Shown: positions 16,953-24,899 of the stretch, in pieces
How positions within the stretch are numbered: position 1 is the stretch's first letter
Layout of the letters: every line of letters starts with the position of its first letter
DNA from: Bacteroidetes bacterium ADurb.Bin145
GTDB taxonomy: Bacteria > Bacteroidota > Bacteroidia > Bacteroidales > VadinHA17
Direction: 5' to 3'
Assembly: GCA_002070505.1 (NCBI GenBank)
Contig: MWDJ01000007.1
Span: forward strand, 1-64,000
Length of the DNA: 64,000 nt
Made by a program: the position numbers and the translations under genes
Notes under the pieces: generated by a model
The model's input: the letters and a program-made list of their open reading frames with translations, nothing else
Databases searched by the model: none
Told to the model about the DNA's origin: nothing

Positions 16953-17549
16953 TTAAACTGAATCTTTATTGTGACCGTAATCGATCAGGAACTCTTTTAA
17001 TTTTTCAAATGCCCGTGCACGATGTGAGATCTTATTCTTTTCATCCAGAGACATTTCAGCAAAAGTTAAGTTCATACCTTCAGGGATGAATATGGGGTCA
17101 TATCCGAATCCTGCTTTCCCCCGCTTCTCTTTTATGATCCGGCCATCAACAATTCCTTCAAAAAGATATTCCTTTCCATTAAGGATCAAGGCTATGACAG
17201 TTCTGAATCTGGCATTCCTGTTTTCCGATTCACCCATCATTAATAATGCTTTCTCAATATTGGCATCAGAGTCTTTATTTTCACCTGCAAAACGCGCTGA
17301 ATGAACACCGGGTTGTCCATTCAATGCTTCGATCTCAAGGCCGGTATCATCGGCAAATACATTTAAATTAAGCATACGGTTCACCACACGGGCTTTATAC
17401 ATTGCATTACCTTCGAGTGTAGGCTCATTTTCAGGGATATCCTCAAATATCCCAAGATCATGAAGACTGAGAAGTTTAAAGCTGTCACCCAGGATGTGAC
17501 GGATCTCTTTTATCTTGTTAACATTATTTGTAGCAAATACGATCTCCAT
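16953..17549 (-). CDS. rdgB: Non-canonical purine NTP pyrophosphatase (RdgB/HAM1)
   Basis: A 198-residue cytosolic house-cleaning enzyme that hydrolyses (d)ITP and XTP to monophosphates. It starts [14 protein letters not shown], carries [22 protein letters not shown] with the catalytic Asp pair, and ends with [10 protein letters not shown] and [15 protein letters not shown], all HAM1 hallmarks. Length is normal. The gene precedes porZ in a two-gene operon; the pairing looks incidental. A candidate TATTTTTG box lies at 17572-17579 upstream. Confidence 0.95.
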   Translation of the reverse strand: MEIVFATNNVNKIKEIRHILGDSFKLLSLHDLGIFEDIPENEPTLEGNAMYKARVVNRMLNLNVFADDTGLEIEALNGQPGVHSARFAGENKDSDANIEKALLMMGESENRNARFRTVIALILNGKEYLFEGIVDGRIIKEKRGKAGFGYDPIFIPEGMNLTFAEMSLDEKNKISHRARAFEKLKEFLIDYGHNKDSV

Positions 17550-17652
17550 ATTTCATGAACTTCTTGTCTGGCAAAAATACTTAAAAATGATATTTCCTTT
17601 TGGCCGGTCTTTATTAAGTATTACTTTTGATAATATTTATTTCTGCGTAGAT

Positions 17653-19485
17653 ATGTTTTTCAGAATGAATCTGAAAATTAAATCCATATATTTATTATTG
17701 ACAATTATCCTGGTGTCAGTGAGTAATATCTATGCTGCATCAGATCAGGATAATGAACCAATTCTTTCCCGTATCGTAATTAATGGTGATTCTGTTATTA
17801 ATTCTCCTTCCGGTGAGTTGGTATTCAGCAACAAAAGAAACAACCTGGTTTTTGAATTAAGTTCATCTGATACCCTGGTATACCAGTATTATCTTGATGG
17901 TTTTGATAACAAATGGACCGAATGGACCAGATATGGTTTTAAAGAGTATACCAACCTGCCTGCAGGTAAATATAATCTCAGGGTTAGATACACTGATGAG
18001 CAGAGCTCTGCCGGAGAATTGTCGGTTCTTGTTTTTAAAGTTCTGCCCAGGTGGTATTCTTCGATAGTTGCAATTATTCTTTACATTCTTTTAGCAGCAC
18101 TTGTAATATGGTTTTTATACGCGACACTGAGATTAAGGTTTGCGAGGACTCAGCATATGCTGGAACAAATAATAAATAAAAGAACAGAGGATCTTATCAT
18201 AGAAAAAGAGAAGACTGAAAATTTGCTGGCAAATGTCCTTCCTAAAAATACAGCCAGTGAAATTATGGAAAAGGGGAAGGCAACCAAGATAAAATATAAT
18301 TTTGTGACAGTTTTATTCTCAGATATACAAGGCTTTACAAAGATAGCAGAAGAGACAAATCCGGAAATACTTATTGATGAACTTGATAAATTCTTTTTTC
18401 ACTTTGATTCAGTTGTGGAAAGATATGGGATTGAGAAGATAAAAACAATTGGGGATGCATACATGTGTGCCGGAGGTATCCCGGAAAAGAACAGGACTAA
18501 TCCTGTTGAGGTTATCCTTGCTGCACTTGAGATGCAGGATTATATGAGTAAACTGAAGGAAACGTCGGAAGTGGCAGGAATGAAATTCTGGGATATCAGG
18601 ATCGGGATACATACGGGAACAATTATAGCAGGTGTTGTGGGGCACAAGAAGCTTTCCTATGATATATGGGGAGATACAGTAAATACTGCAAGCAGGATGG
18701 AGTCCTCCGGAGAACCCGGAAAAATTAACATCTCTGGTACCACTTATGAGTTTGTCAAGGATTTCTTTATTTGTGAGCACAGGGGCAAGATGCCGGTTAA
18801 GTACAAGGGAGAGCTTGAGATGTATTTTGTAAACGGCATAGTTCCTGAACTGAGAGATGAAAACGGCAGGCCAAACAAGAAATTCACTCTGAAAGTCCAG
18901 CTGATAAAGCTTCAGGATATTGAAGAGCTTATCACCAGGATGTTTGACAACGAAGCGCCGCCGAATCTTTATTTCCATAATTCGTCTCTTGTAAAGAGCA
19001 TAAGCAATCAGGTTGAATTATTAAGTAATTCAGAACAGCTCTCTGAAGAGGAGTTTATTAAACTGAAGCTTGCATCAGTCTTTCTTTTTTCAGGTTATAT
19101 TTCTGATTATGATTATGATAATCCTATGAGAGCCTCGCTACTGGCAGTTGATGAGATCCTTCCGAAATATGGCTTTGATCAGGCAACAACAGAGGGAGTG
19201 AAAGAATTAATTCAGAATTCTTACAATAATGTACAGATAACAGCTTCAGATAATATTCTCCACGATGCAAGATATGATTATCTTGGGCGGGTGGACTTCC
19301 TGAAATTATCTGAAAAATTATTCAAGGAGGAAGCCGAATACGGAAGAATTCACGAGAGGAAACAATGGATTGAGATTCAGAGACAGCTGCTTATAGATCA
19401 TGAATTTATTACCAACACTGCAAAACTTCTAAGGAGTATACCTCTGGAAGATCAGATCTCATCTCTTGTCGGAAGTGCACTTTAA
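17653..19485 (+). CDS. Membrane class III adenylate cyclase with degenerate HD domain
   Basis: A protein of 610 residues: signal sequence or first TM (about 10-28), Y_Y_Y-type periplasmic sandwich (about 65-132), TM helix 137-158, coiled-coil linker 165-200, cyclase domain 212-395 and C-terminal HD-like domain 440-550. The cyclase has all key residues: D224 and D268 for metals, K264 and D337 for adenine, N344 and R348. The HD pair is replaced by F479-S480 and other ligands are lost, though H442 and D538 remain. ATG 17653 was chosen because earlier starts run into rdgB; ATG 17665 is equally possible. Likely a sensor cyclase reading a periplasmic cue. Confidence 0.87.
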   Translation: MFFRMNLKIKSIYLLLTIILVSVSNIYAASDQDNEPILSRIVINGDSVINSPSGELVFSNKRNNLVFELSSSDTLVYQYYLDGFDNKWTEWTRYGFKEYTNLPAGKYNLRVRYTDEQSSAGELSVLVFKVLPRWYSSIVAIILYILLAALVIWFLYATLRLRFARTQHMLEQIINKRTEDLIIEKEKTENLLANVLPKNTASEIMEKGKATKIKYNFVTVLFSDIQGFTKIAEETNPEILIDELDKFFFHFDSVVERYGIEKIKTIGDAYMCAGGIPEKNRTNPVEVILAALEMQDYMSKLKETSEVAGMKFWDIRIGIHTGTIIAGVVGHKKLSYDIWGDTVNTASRMESSGEPGKINISGTTYEFVKDFFICEHRGKMPVKYKGELEMYFVNGIVPELRDENGRPNKKFTLKVQLIKLQDIEELITRMFDNEAPPNLYFHNSSLVKSISNQVELLSNSEQLSEEEFIKLKLASVFLFSGYISDYDYDNPMRASLLAVDEILPKYGFDQATTEGVKELIQNSYNNVQITASDNILHDARYDYLGRVDFLKLSEKLFKEEAEYGRIHERKQWIEIQRQLLIDHEFITNTAKLLRSIPLEDQISSLVGSAL

Positions 19486-19561
19486 AAGTGATTCATTGAT
19501 TTAACTGCGGTGAATATATTTTAAAAATGTACTTTTACGTCGTAAATAACATCAGGTGTTT

Positions 19562-20581
19562 ATGGAAACAACAGACTGGAAAAATTTGCCCTTCGGTTAT
19601 ATCAGGACAGATTATAATGTTCGTTGCCATTATAAAGATGGCAAATGGGGGAAATTAAAAGTATCATCTTCGGAATATATTAAGGTACATATTGCTGCAA
19701 CAGGATTACACTACGGTCAGGAAGCCTTTGAGGGTCTTAAAGCCTATATGTGCAGGGATGGAAAGATAAGGTTATTCCGCTGGGAAGAAAATGCAAAGAG
19801 AATGATGTTCTCTGCTGAAGGCATAAAAATGGCTCCCGTCCCGGTCGATCTGTTCAAAGACGCAGTATTTAAAGCTGTTACGCTCAATAAGAAATTTGTT
19901 CCGCCATATGGTTCAGGAGCAACATTATATATCAGGCCTCTTCTCTACGGCAGCGGAGCAGAAGTTGGAGTAAAACCAGCAACTGAATATACCTTTATTG
20001 TGTTTGTTACACCTGTAGGACCTTATTTTAAAGGAGGAGTTAAGCCGGTTGATATGCTTATCTGCCGTGATGTTGACAGAGCTGCACCACTCGGAACAGG
20101 TATTTTTAAGGTGGGTGGCAATTATGCTGCAAGTCTTCGTGCCCAGATTGCCGCAAAGGAAGGCGGTTACTCAACATCAATTTTCCTTGACGCAAAAGAG
20201 AAGAAGTATATCGATGAATGCGGGCCGGCAAATTTCTTTGGGATAAAGGATAATACTTATATAACCCCTAAATCAGAATCCATCCTGAAATCCATCACCA
20301 ATATGAGCCTTATCACTCTTGCTGAAAAACTTGGGATGAAAACTGAAAGGAGGCGTGTCCCGGTTGAGGAGCTTTCAACTTTTGCCGAAGCCGGAGCCTG
20401 CGGAACTGCAGCAGTAATAAGTCCGATAAGAAAGATATTTGATCCTGAAAAGAATGTCACATATGAATACTGTAAAGATGGTAAACCGGGCGTGGCAACG
20501 ATGAAACTTTACAATAAGCTTGTAGGTATCCAGAATGGTGATGAACCTGATGAATTCGGTTGGATGACTGAAGTAAAATAA
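19562..20581 (+). CDS. ilvE: Branched-chain amino acid aminotransferase
   Basis: A PLP enzyme of 339 residues, fold type IV. It interconverts Leu, Ile and Val with their 2-oxo acids using glutamate. The PLP lysine is K183 in GTGIFKVGGNYAAS. LHYGQEAFEGLKAY and the C-terminal EAGACGTAAVISP loop are typical of the longer BCAT group. ATG 19562 was chosen over GTG 19556 and has AGGTG just upstream. It is followed by ftsX after 78 nt, so co-transcription with the envelope block is possible but not required. Confidence 0.95.
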   Translation: METTDWKNLPFGYIRTDYNVRCHYKDGKWGKLKVSSSEYIKVHIAATGLHYGQEAFEGLKAYMCRDGKIRLFRWEENAKRMMFSAEGIKMAPVPVDLFKDAVFKAVTLNKKFVPPYGSGATLYIRPLLYGSGAEVGVKPATEYTFIVFVTPVGPYFKGGVKPVDMLICRDVDRAAPLGTGIFKVGGNYAASLRAQIAAKEGGYSTSIFLDAKEKKYIDECGPANFFGIKDNTYITPKSESILKSITNMSLITLAEKLGMKTERRRVPVEELSTFAEAGACGTAAVISPIRKIFDPEKNVTYEYCKDGKPGVATMKLYNKLVGIQNGDEPDEFGWMTEVK

Positions 20582-20659
20582 AGACATGATTACAGGATAT
20601 CAGAAAAATGGTAAACATAAATTGCCGGTTATTCTGATGGGCTATTTTACATTAACAGA

Positions 20660-21538
20660 ATGAGCAGGAACGAAAACGGTGCATCAAAAGCTAAACTCAG
20701 GAGTTCATACCTGACTCTTGTTGTAAGTGTTTCGCTCGTTTTGTTCCTTCTCGGCATCCTTGGTCTGGTTCTGATTAATGCAAAAGAGCTTTCGGATTAC
20801 TTCAGGGAAAGTCTCTCTTTCAGCGTCTGGCTTAAGGATGATACCAAAGAGGCTGATATCAGGATGTTACAAAAAGATCTGGATGCAAAGCATTATGTAA
20901 AATCGACAGAATATATTTCCAAAGATGAGGCTGCTGAAAAAATGAAGGAAGAACTTGGAGAGGATTTTATTAGTTTTCTTGGTGACAATCCACTCCCTCC
21001 CTCTATAGATGTTTATCTCATCTCTTCATATACAATACCTGACAGTGTATCGAAAATAGAAAAATACATCCTTCAATATCCTTTTGTCAAGGAAGTACTT
21101 ATCCCTGAATCCCTGTTATTCCTGATAAATGAAAATGTAAAAAAGATCAGCCTCTTTCTTCTGGTTATCAGTTCATTTCTCCTTCTGATCTCTCTTACTA
21201 TAATAAACAATACTATCAGGCTGTCGGTATATTCAAAAAGGTTCCTTATCCGCACAATGCAGCTGGTTGGGGCAACCCGTGCTTTCATAAGGAAACCTTT
21301 CGTTGTCCAGAGTGCATTTCACGGGTTTCTTGCAGCCCTGATAGCAATTATGCTTCTGCTTGCTTTGTTATATCTTATTGAAAAAGAATTTTTTATGATG
21401 TTCACTTTTCAGAATACCGAGCTGCTGATTCTTCTTGGTGCAGCGATAATATCTATAGGTATACTGATAAATATTATATCGACCTGGTTTTCGGTTAACA
21501 GGTATTTAAGTATTTCCGAAGATAAACTTTACTATTGA
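20660..21538 (+). CDS. ftsX: Cell-division permease-like protein FtsX
   Basis: This 292-residue inner-membrane protein has four predicted TM helices (about 17-40, 165-190, 215-240, 255-280). A large periplasmic loop between the first two is typical of FtsX. Motifs IIIN and LVGATRAFIRKPF near the third helix match the family. FtsX pairs with the ATPase FtsE to control cell-wall hydrolases at the septum. No ftsE lies next to it, which is usual in Bacteroidota. The next gene starts 4 nt later. Confidence 0.93.
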   Translation: MSRNENGASKAKLRSSYLTLVVSVSLVLFLLGILGLVLINAKELSDYFRESLSFSVWLKDDTKEADIRMLQKDLDAKHYVKSTEYISKDEAAEKMKEELGEDFISFLGDNPLPPSIDVYLISSYTIPDSVSKIEKYILQYPFVKEVLIPESLLFLINENVKKISLFLLVISSFLLLISLTIINNTIRLSVYSKRFLIRTMQLVGATRAFIRKPFVVQSAFHGFLAALIAIMLLLALLYLIEKEFFMMFTFQNTELLILLGAAIISIGILINIISTWFSVNRYLSISEDKLYY

Positions 21539-21542
21539 AAAT

Positions 21543-21794
21543 ATGGCTAAAAAGATTGATGAAAAACAGAAACTGAATTTTGCTCTTGGCCGTGAAAATT
21601 ATAAGCTGCTTGCAATCGGATTTGCAATAATAGTTGCCGGATTTCTATTAATGCTTGGAGGCAAGTCGGATGATCCCAATGTATTCAGTGATAAGATTTT
21701 CAGCTTCAGAAGAATAACACTTGCACCAATTGTGGTTCTGGCCGGATTTGTGTTTGAGATCTGGGCTATAATGAAAAAGCCAAAAGAGGATTGA
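21543..21794 (+). CDS. DUF3098 small membrane protein
   Basis: An 83-residue inner-membrane protein with two TM helices (about 20-38 and 58-77) joined by a loop with GGKSDDPNVFSDKIFSFRRITLAP, split here by function only: GGKSDDPN then FSFRRITLAP. This matches DUF3098, a Bacteroidota-specific family of unknown function nearly always found between ftsX and uppP. Its place suggests a role in division or lipid-carrier recycling, which is inference. Confidence 0.88.
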   Translation: MAKKIDEKQKLNFALGRENYKLLAIGFAIIVAGFLLMLGGKSDDPNVFSDKIFSFRRITLAPIVVLAGFVFEIWAIMKKPKED

Positions 21795-21834
21795 TAAATT
21801 TATTAATTGTCTGAAATGCTTACCATAGTACCTG

Positions 21835-21868
21835 ATAACTCTAAGTACTTTAGGCACTCCAGGCACTC
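21835..21868. repeat. Nonamer repeat element upstream of uppP
   Basis: This short tandem (CTCTAAGTA, CTTTAGGCA, CTCCAGGCA) shares its units and the leading ATAACTCTAAGTACTTTA with the element at 10685-10757. It fills most of the 87-nt gap between the DUF3098 gene and uppP, so it lies in the uppP leader. Confidence 0.65.
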
Positions 21869-21881
21869 ATAACTTTTATTT

Positions 21882-22661
21882 ATGAACTGGTTCGAAGCGA
21901 TTGCTCTTGGACTAATCCAGGGGTTAACAGAATTTTTACCTATCAGCAGTTCGGGACATCTGGAAATAACAAAATCATTGTTCGGAATAGATCCCGAAAC
22001 CAACTTCTATTTTACGATTGCGGTTCATGGCGCAACTGTCCTGAGTACAATTGTTGTTTTCTGGAAAGAGATAATTGAACTTATAACCGGTACATTGAAG
22101 TTTAAAATGAACGATGAAACATCATATGTCCTGAAGCTTATAGTTTCTATGATACCCGTAGGGATAGCAGGGCTTCTGCTGAAGGATCCGATAGAAAAAC
22201 TGTTCAATGGGAATATCATATTTGTAGGGTTTATGCTTCTTGTTACTTCCGCACTTCTTGCCTCAGCTCATTTTATCAGGAAGAAAGACAGGGAGATAGG
22301 TTATCTTGATGCTTTGGTTATTGGTATAGCTCAGGCCATAGCGGTCATCCCGGGTATATCAAGATCAGGAGCGACAATATCTGCAGGGCTGGTCATAGGC
22401 AATTCCAAAGATAAGATAGCCCGTTTCTCATTTTTAATGGTTCTTGCACCAATTATAGGAGCGAATATTCTTGAGATTATGTCTGGTGAGGTTAACCCCG
22501 GAAGCAGCAGTGCGGGTATAATACTAATAGGATTTTTGGCAGCATTTATTTCAGGATATCTGGCCTGCCGGTGGATGATCGGGTTGGTAAAGAAAAGTAA
22601 ACTTATCTGGTTTTCAATATATTGCCTGATTATCGGAATGCTTTCAATATTTCTTGGTTAA
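21882..22661 (+). CDS. uppP: Undecaprenyl-diphosphatase UppP (BacA)
   Basis: A 259-residue polytopic membrane enzyme that recycles undecaprenyl diphosphate to the monophosphate carrier for peptidoglycan and surface glycans. Hallmarks are LTEFLPISSSGHL near residue 17 and the phosphatase motif PGISRSGATI near 155. Seven or eight TM helices are visible. Its stop codon is one base before the truB start codon, so the two are coupled. Confidence 0.97.
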   Translation: MNWFEAIALGLIQGLTEFLPISSSGHLEITKSLFGIDPETNFYFTIAVHGATVLSTIVVFWKEIIELITGTLKFKMNDETSYVLKLIVSMIPVGIAGLLLKDPIEKLFNGNIIFVGFMLLVTSALLASAHFIRKKDREIGYLDALVIGIAQAIAVIPGISRSGATISAGLVIGNSKDKIARFSFLMVLAPIIGANILEIMSGEVNPGSSSAGIILIGFLAAFISGYLACRWMIGLVKKSKLIWFSIYCLIIGMLSIFLG

Positions 22662-22662
22662 C

Positions 22663-23379
22663 ATGGAGGCAGGAGTAACAAATATTTTGGAAGAAGGCAG
22701 GATCCTGCTGTTTAACAAACCCCTGTACTGGACATCCTTTGATCTTGTTAACAAGATAAGGATCATGATAAGGAGTGCAACAGGGTTGAAAAAAATCAAA
22801 GTCGGACATGCCGGGACACTTGATCCTCTGGCTACGGGACTTATGATAATATGCACCGGGAAAGCCACTAAAAGGATTGAAGAGTTTAAGGATCTTGATA
22901 AAGAATATATAGCAACAGTTCACATAGGAGCGACAACATCATCCTTTGATCTTGAGACTGAGGTAGACGGGAGATATCCCACAGACCATATCACCGGCGA
23001 TCTGGTAAGAGATGTACTGAAAAAATTTGAAGGTAAGCAGAAACAGGTGCCGCCATTACACTCAGCAAAATTCATTGATGGTAAAAGAGCATATGAATAT
23101 GCAAGAAAGGGGGTGATGAAAGAACTAAATCCTGTTGATATTTTTTACAGGGAAGTGGAACTGCTTTCTTTTGGGATTCCTGAGACTACCATAAGACTTC
23201 TTTGCAGCAGAGGGACTTATGTCAGGTCTTTTGCCAGGGATCTGGGAGTGGCTTTAAAAAGCGGATGTTATCTTTCCGGGCTTGAGAGAACAGCAATAGG
23301 GTCTTTCAACTTAGCAGAAGCGTACACGATAGAAAAATTTGCTGAATTTCTTGATCAGATGAAACAAAACGGGAAATAA
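22663..23379 (+). CDS. truB: tRNA pseudouridine-55 synthase TruB
   Basis: A protein of 238 residues that makes pseudouridine 55 in the tRNA T-loop. The catalytic Asp is D54 in VGHAGTLDPLATGLM, and PPLHSAKFIDGKRAYEYAR and CSRGTYVRSFARDLG are conserved family motifs. The C-terminus is short and lacks a PUA domain, as in other Bacteroidota. ATG 22663 was chosen rather than TTG 22654, which would overlap uppP. It lies in the ftsX-queA operon. Confidence 0.95.
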   Translation: MEAGVTNILEEGRILLFNKPLYWTSFDLVNKIRIMIRSATGLKKIKVGHAGTLDPLATGLMIICTGKATKRIEEFKDLDKEYIATVHIGATTSSFDLETEVDGRYPTDHITGDLVRDVLKKFEGKQKQVPPLHSAKFIDGKRAYEYARKGVMKELNPVDIFYREVELLSFGIPETTIRLLCSRGTYVRSFARDLGVALKSGCYLSGLERTAIGSFNLAEAYTIEKFAEFLDQMKQNGK

Positions 23380-23410
23380 TACGTATAAAGGAATTCTTAA
23401 ATAATAAAAA

Positions 23411-24460
23411 ATGAAATTATCACAATTCAGGTACAACCTGCCTCAGGAGTTAATTGCTTTATATCCTGCCGAAAACAGAGATGAATCAAGATTGATGGTT
23501 GTTAACAGAAAGACAAAGAAGATTGAGCACAGGATTTTCAAAGAGATCACGGAATATTTCAACGAAAAAGATGTTCTTGTATTCAATAATACGAAAGTTT
23601 TTCCGGCAAGGTTATATGGCAATAAGGAGAAAACGGGTGCAGAAATAGAGGTATTTCTGCTCAGGGAGCTGAACAGGGAACAGCGTTTATGGGATGTCCT
23701 TGTTGATCCGGCAAGGAAAATAAGAATAGGCAATAAGTTGTATTTTGGCGAAGATGATCTTCTCGTCGCCGAAGTTATAGACAATACTACCTCACGTGGC
23801 CGGACCTTAAGATTCCTTTTCGACGGAACCTATGATGAATTTAAACAAACCCTGTATAGTCTTGGTGAGACTCCGTTGCCCAAATTCATTAACAGACCTG
23901 TAGAACCGGAAGATAACGAACGCTACCAGACTATTTTTGCAAAATATGAAGGAGCTGTTGCTGCACCTACTGCAGGATTGCATTTCAGCCGGGAGCTGCT
24001 TAAAAAGCTGGAGATCATAGGAGTTGATTTTGCTGAGATAACTTTACACGTAGGTCTTGGTAATTTCCGTAGTGTTGATGTTGAGGACCTGACAAAACAT
24101 AAAGTTGATTCAGAGAGGATAAGGATCACCGAAGAAGCCGCCGAGATTGTGAACAAAGCAAAAGATAATAAAAACAGGATCTGTGCTGTTGGTACCACTG
24201 TTGTCAGGACCCTGGAAAGTTCTGTCTCGACAAGTGGCTATCTTAAGCCATTCGACGGCTGGACAAATAAATTCATTTTTCCTCCTTACGACTTTAAGGT
24301 TCCTGATATGATGATCAGTAATTTCCATCTTCCCTACTCGACTTTACTGATGATGGTGGCTGCTTTTGCAGGGTATGAGTTACTTTTTGAGGCATATAAG
24401 GTGGCGGTGAAAGACAAGTACAGGTTCGGGACTTATGGTGATGCTATGCTGGTATTATGA
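23411..24460 (+). CDS. queA: S-adenosylmethionine:tRNA ribosyltransferase-isomerase QueA
   Basis: A 349-residue enzyme of queuosine synthesis that transfers and isomerises the ribosyl of SAM onto preQ1 at tRNA position 34. It begins [29 protein letters not shown] and contains [22 protein letters not shown] and [11 protein letters not shown], all QueA signatures. Length is normal. It is the last gene of the block. An 8-bp tandem repeat starts 6 nt after its stop codon and a terminator follows about 150 nt on. Confidence 0.97.
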   Translation: MKLSQFRYNLPQELIALYPAENRDESRLMVVNRKTKKIEHRIFKEITEYFNEKDVLVFNNTKVFPARLYGNKEKTGAEIEVFLLRELNREQRLWDVLVDPARKIRIGNKLYFGEDDLLVAEVIDNTTSRGRTLRFLFDGTYDEFKQTLYSLGETPLPKFINRPVEPEDNERYQTIFAKYEGAVAAPTAGLHFSRELLKKLEIIGVDFAEITLHVGLGNFRSVDVEDLTKHKVDSERIRITEEAAEIVNKAKDNKNRICAVGTTVVRTLESSVSTSGYLKPFDGWTNKFIFPPYDFKVPDMMISNFHLPYSTLLMMVAAFAGYELLFEAYKVAVKDKYRFGTYGDAMLVL

Positions 24461-24465
24461 AAAGA

Positions 24466-24510
24466 ACGGTGCAACGGTGCGACGGTGCAACGGTGTAACG
24501 GTGCAACGGG
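24466..24510. repeat. 8-bp tandem array (unit ACGGTGCA)
   Basis: Five 8-bp units, three of them identical and two with one change, run from 24466 to 24505, then ACGGG. The unit is the reverse complement of the TGCACCGT units at 60501-60548. The array starts 6 nt after the queA stop codon. Confidence 0.85.
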
Positions 24511-24606
24511 AAAAATGCTAAAGGCTGATTAACTGTTCAGGTCATAGGATCCATTAAAAAAGTTATCTAAAAAGACACGGGGCACCTGCAGGCCCATAAT
24601 ATGTTG

Positions 24607-24635
24607 ACCGGGTGAAACAATCATCCGGTTTTTTT
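24607..24635 (+). terminator. Rho-independent terminator downstream of queA
   Basis: An 8-bp stem (ACCGGGTG with CATCCGGT, one G-U pair) with a 7-nt loop is followed by seven T residues (24629-24635). It should end the ftsX-queA transcript and isolate the surface-protein gene. Confidence 0.75.
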
Positions 24636-24899
24636 CGTTACACAATCGTTGTTAATGATTATTCTTTGTCTGGTGATAAAATACCTGTTTGAAACCTGAA
24701 ATAATTTATATTTTTAGATGTATATTAAACGCGGTTGCATGGGTGCAACCATTTTGGAAGGGAGTATGTCTTGAAAGAGACAATGATAAGTCCGTTGATT
24801 TTTGATGAACGGGCATTATATATAAGACAGAATTGCAACCGGCTTTAAAATAGTTATTAGGGTCGGAAGTATATTTTTTTATTTTAACGAAGCATTTAA

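Larger units (their letters stand above)
24461..24899. other. Intergenic region between queA and the giant surface protein gene
   Basis: This 439-nt gap holds an 8-bp tandem array (24466-24510), a terminator (24607-24635) and a 7-bp hairpin GGTTGCA-TGGG-TGCAACC at 24733-24750 without a T-tract. A weak promoter-like TATATTTT lies at 24707-24714. No open reading frame of note is visible on either strand. The hairpin may be a leader structure of the surface-protein mRNA, but nothing here shows a known riboswitch. Confidence 0.6.

Noticed and set aside
24733-24750. Terminator or riboswitch in the leader of the giant gene
   Set aside because: The 7-bp hairpin has no T-tract and no conserved riboswitch core is visible, so it is only noted.
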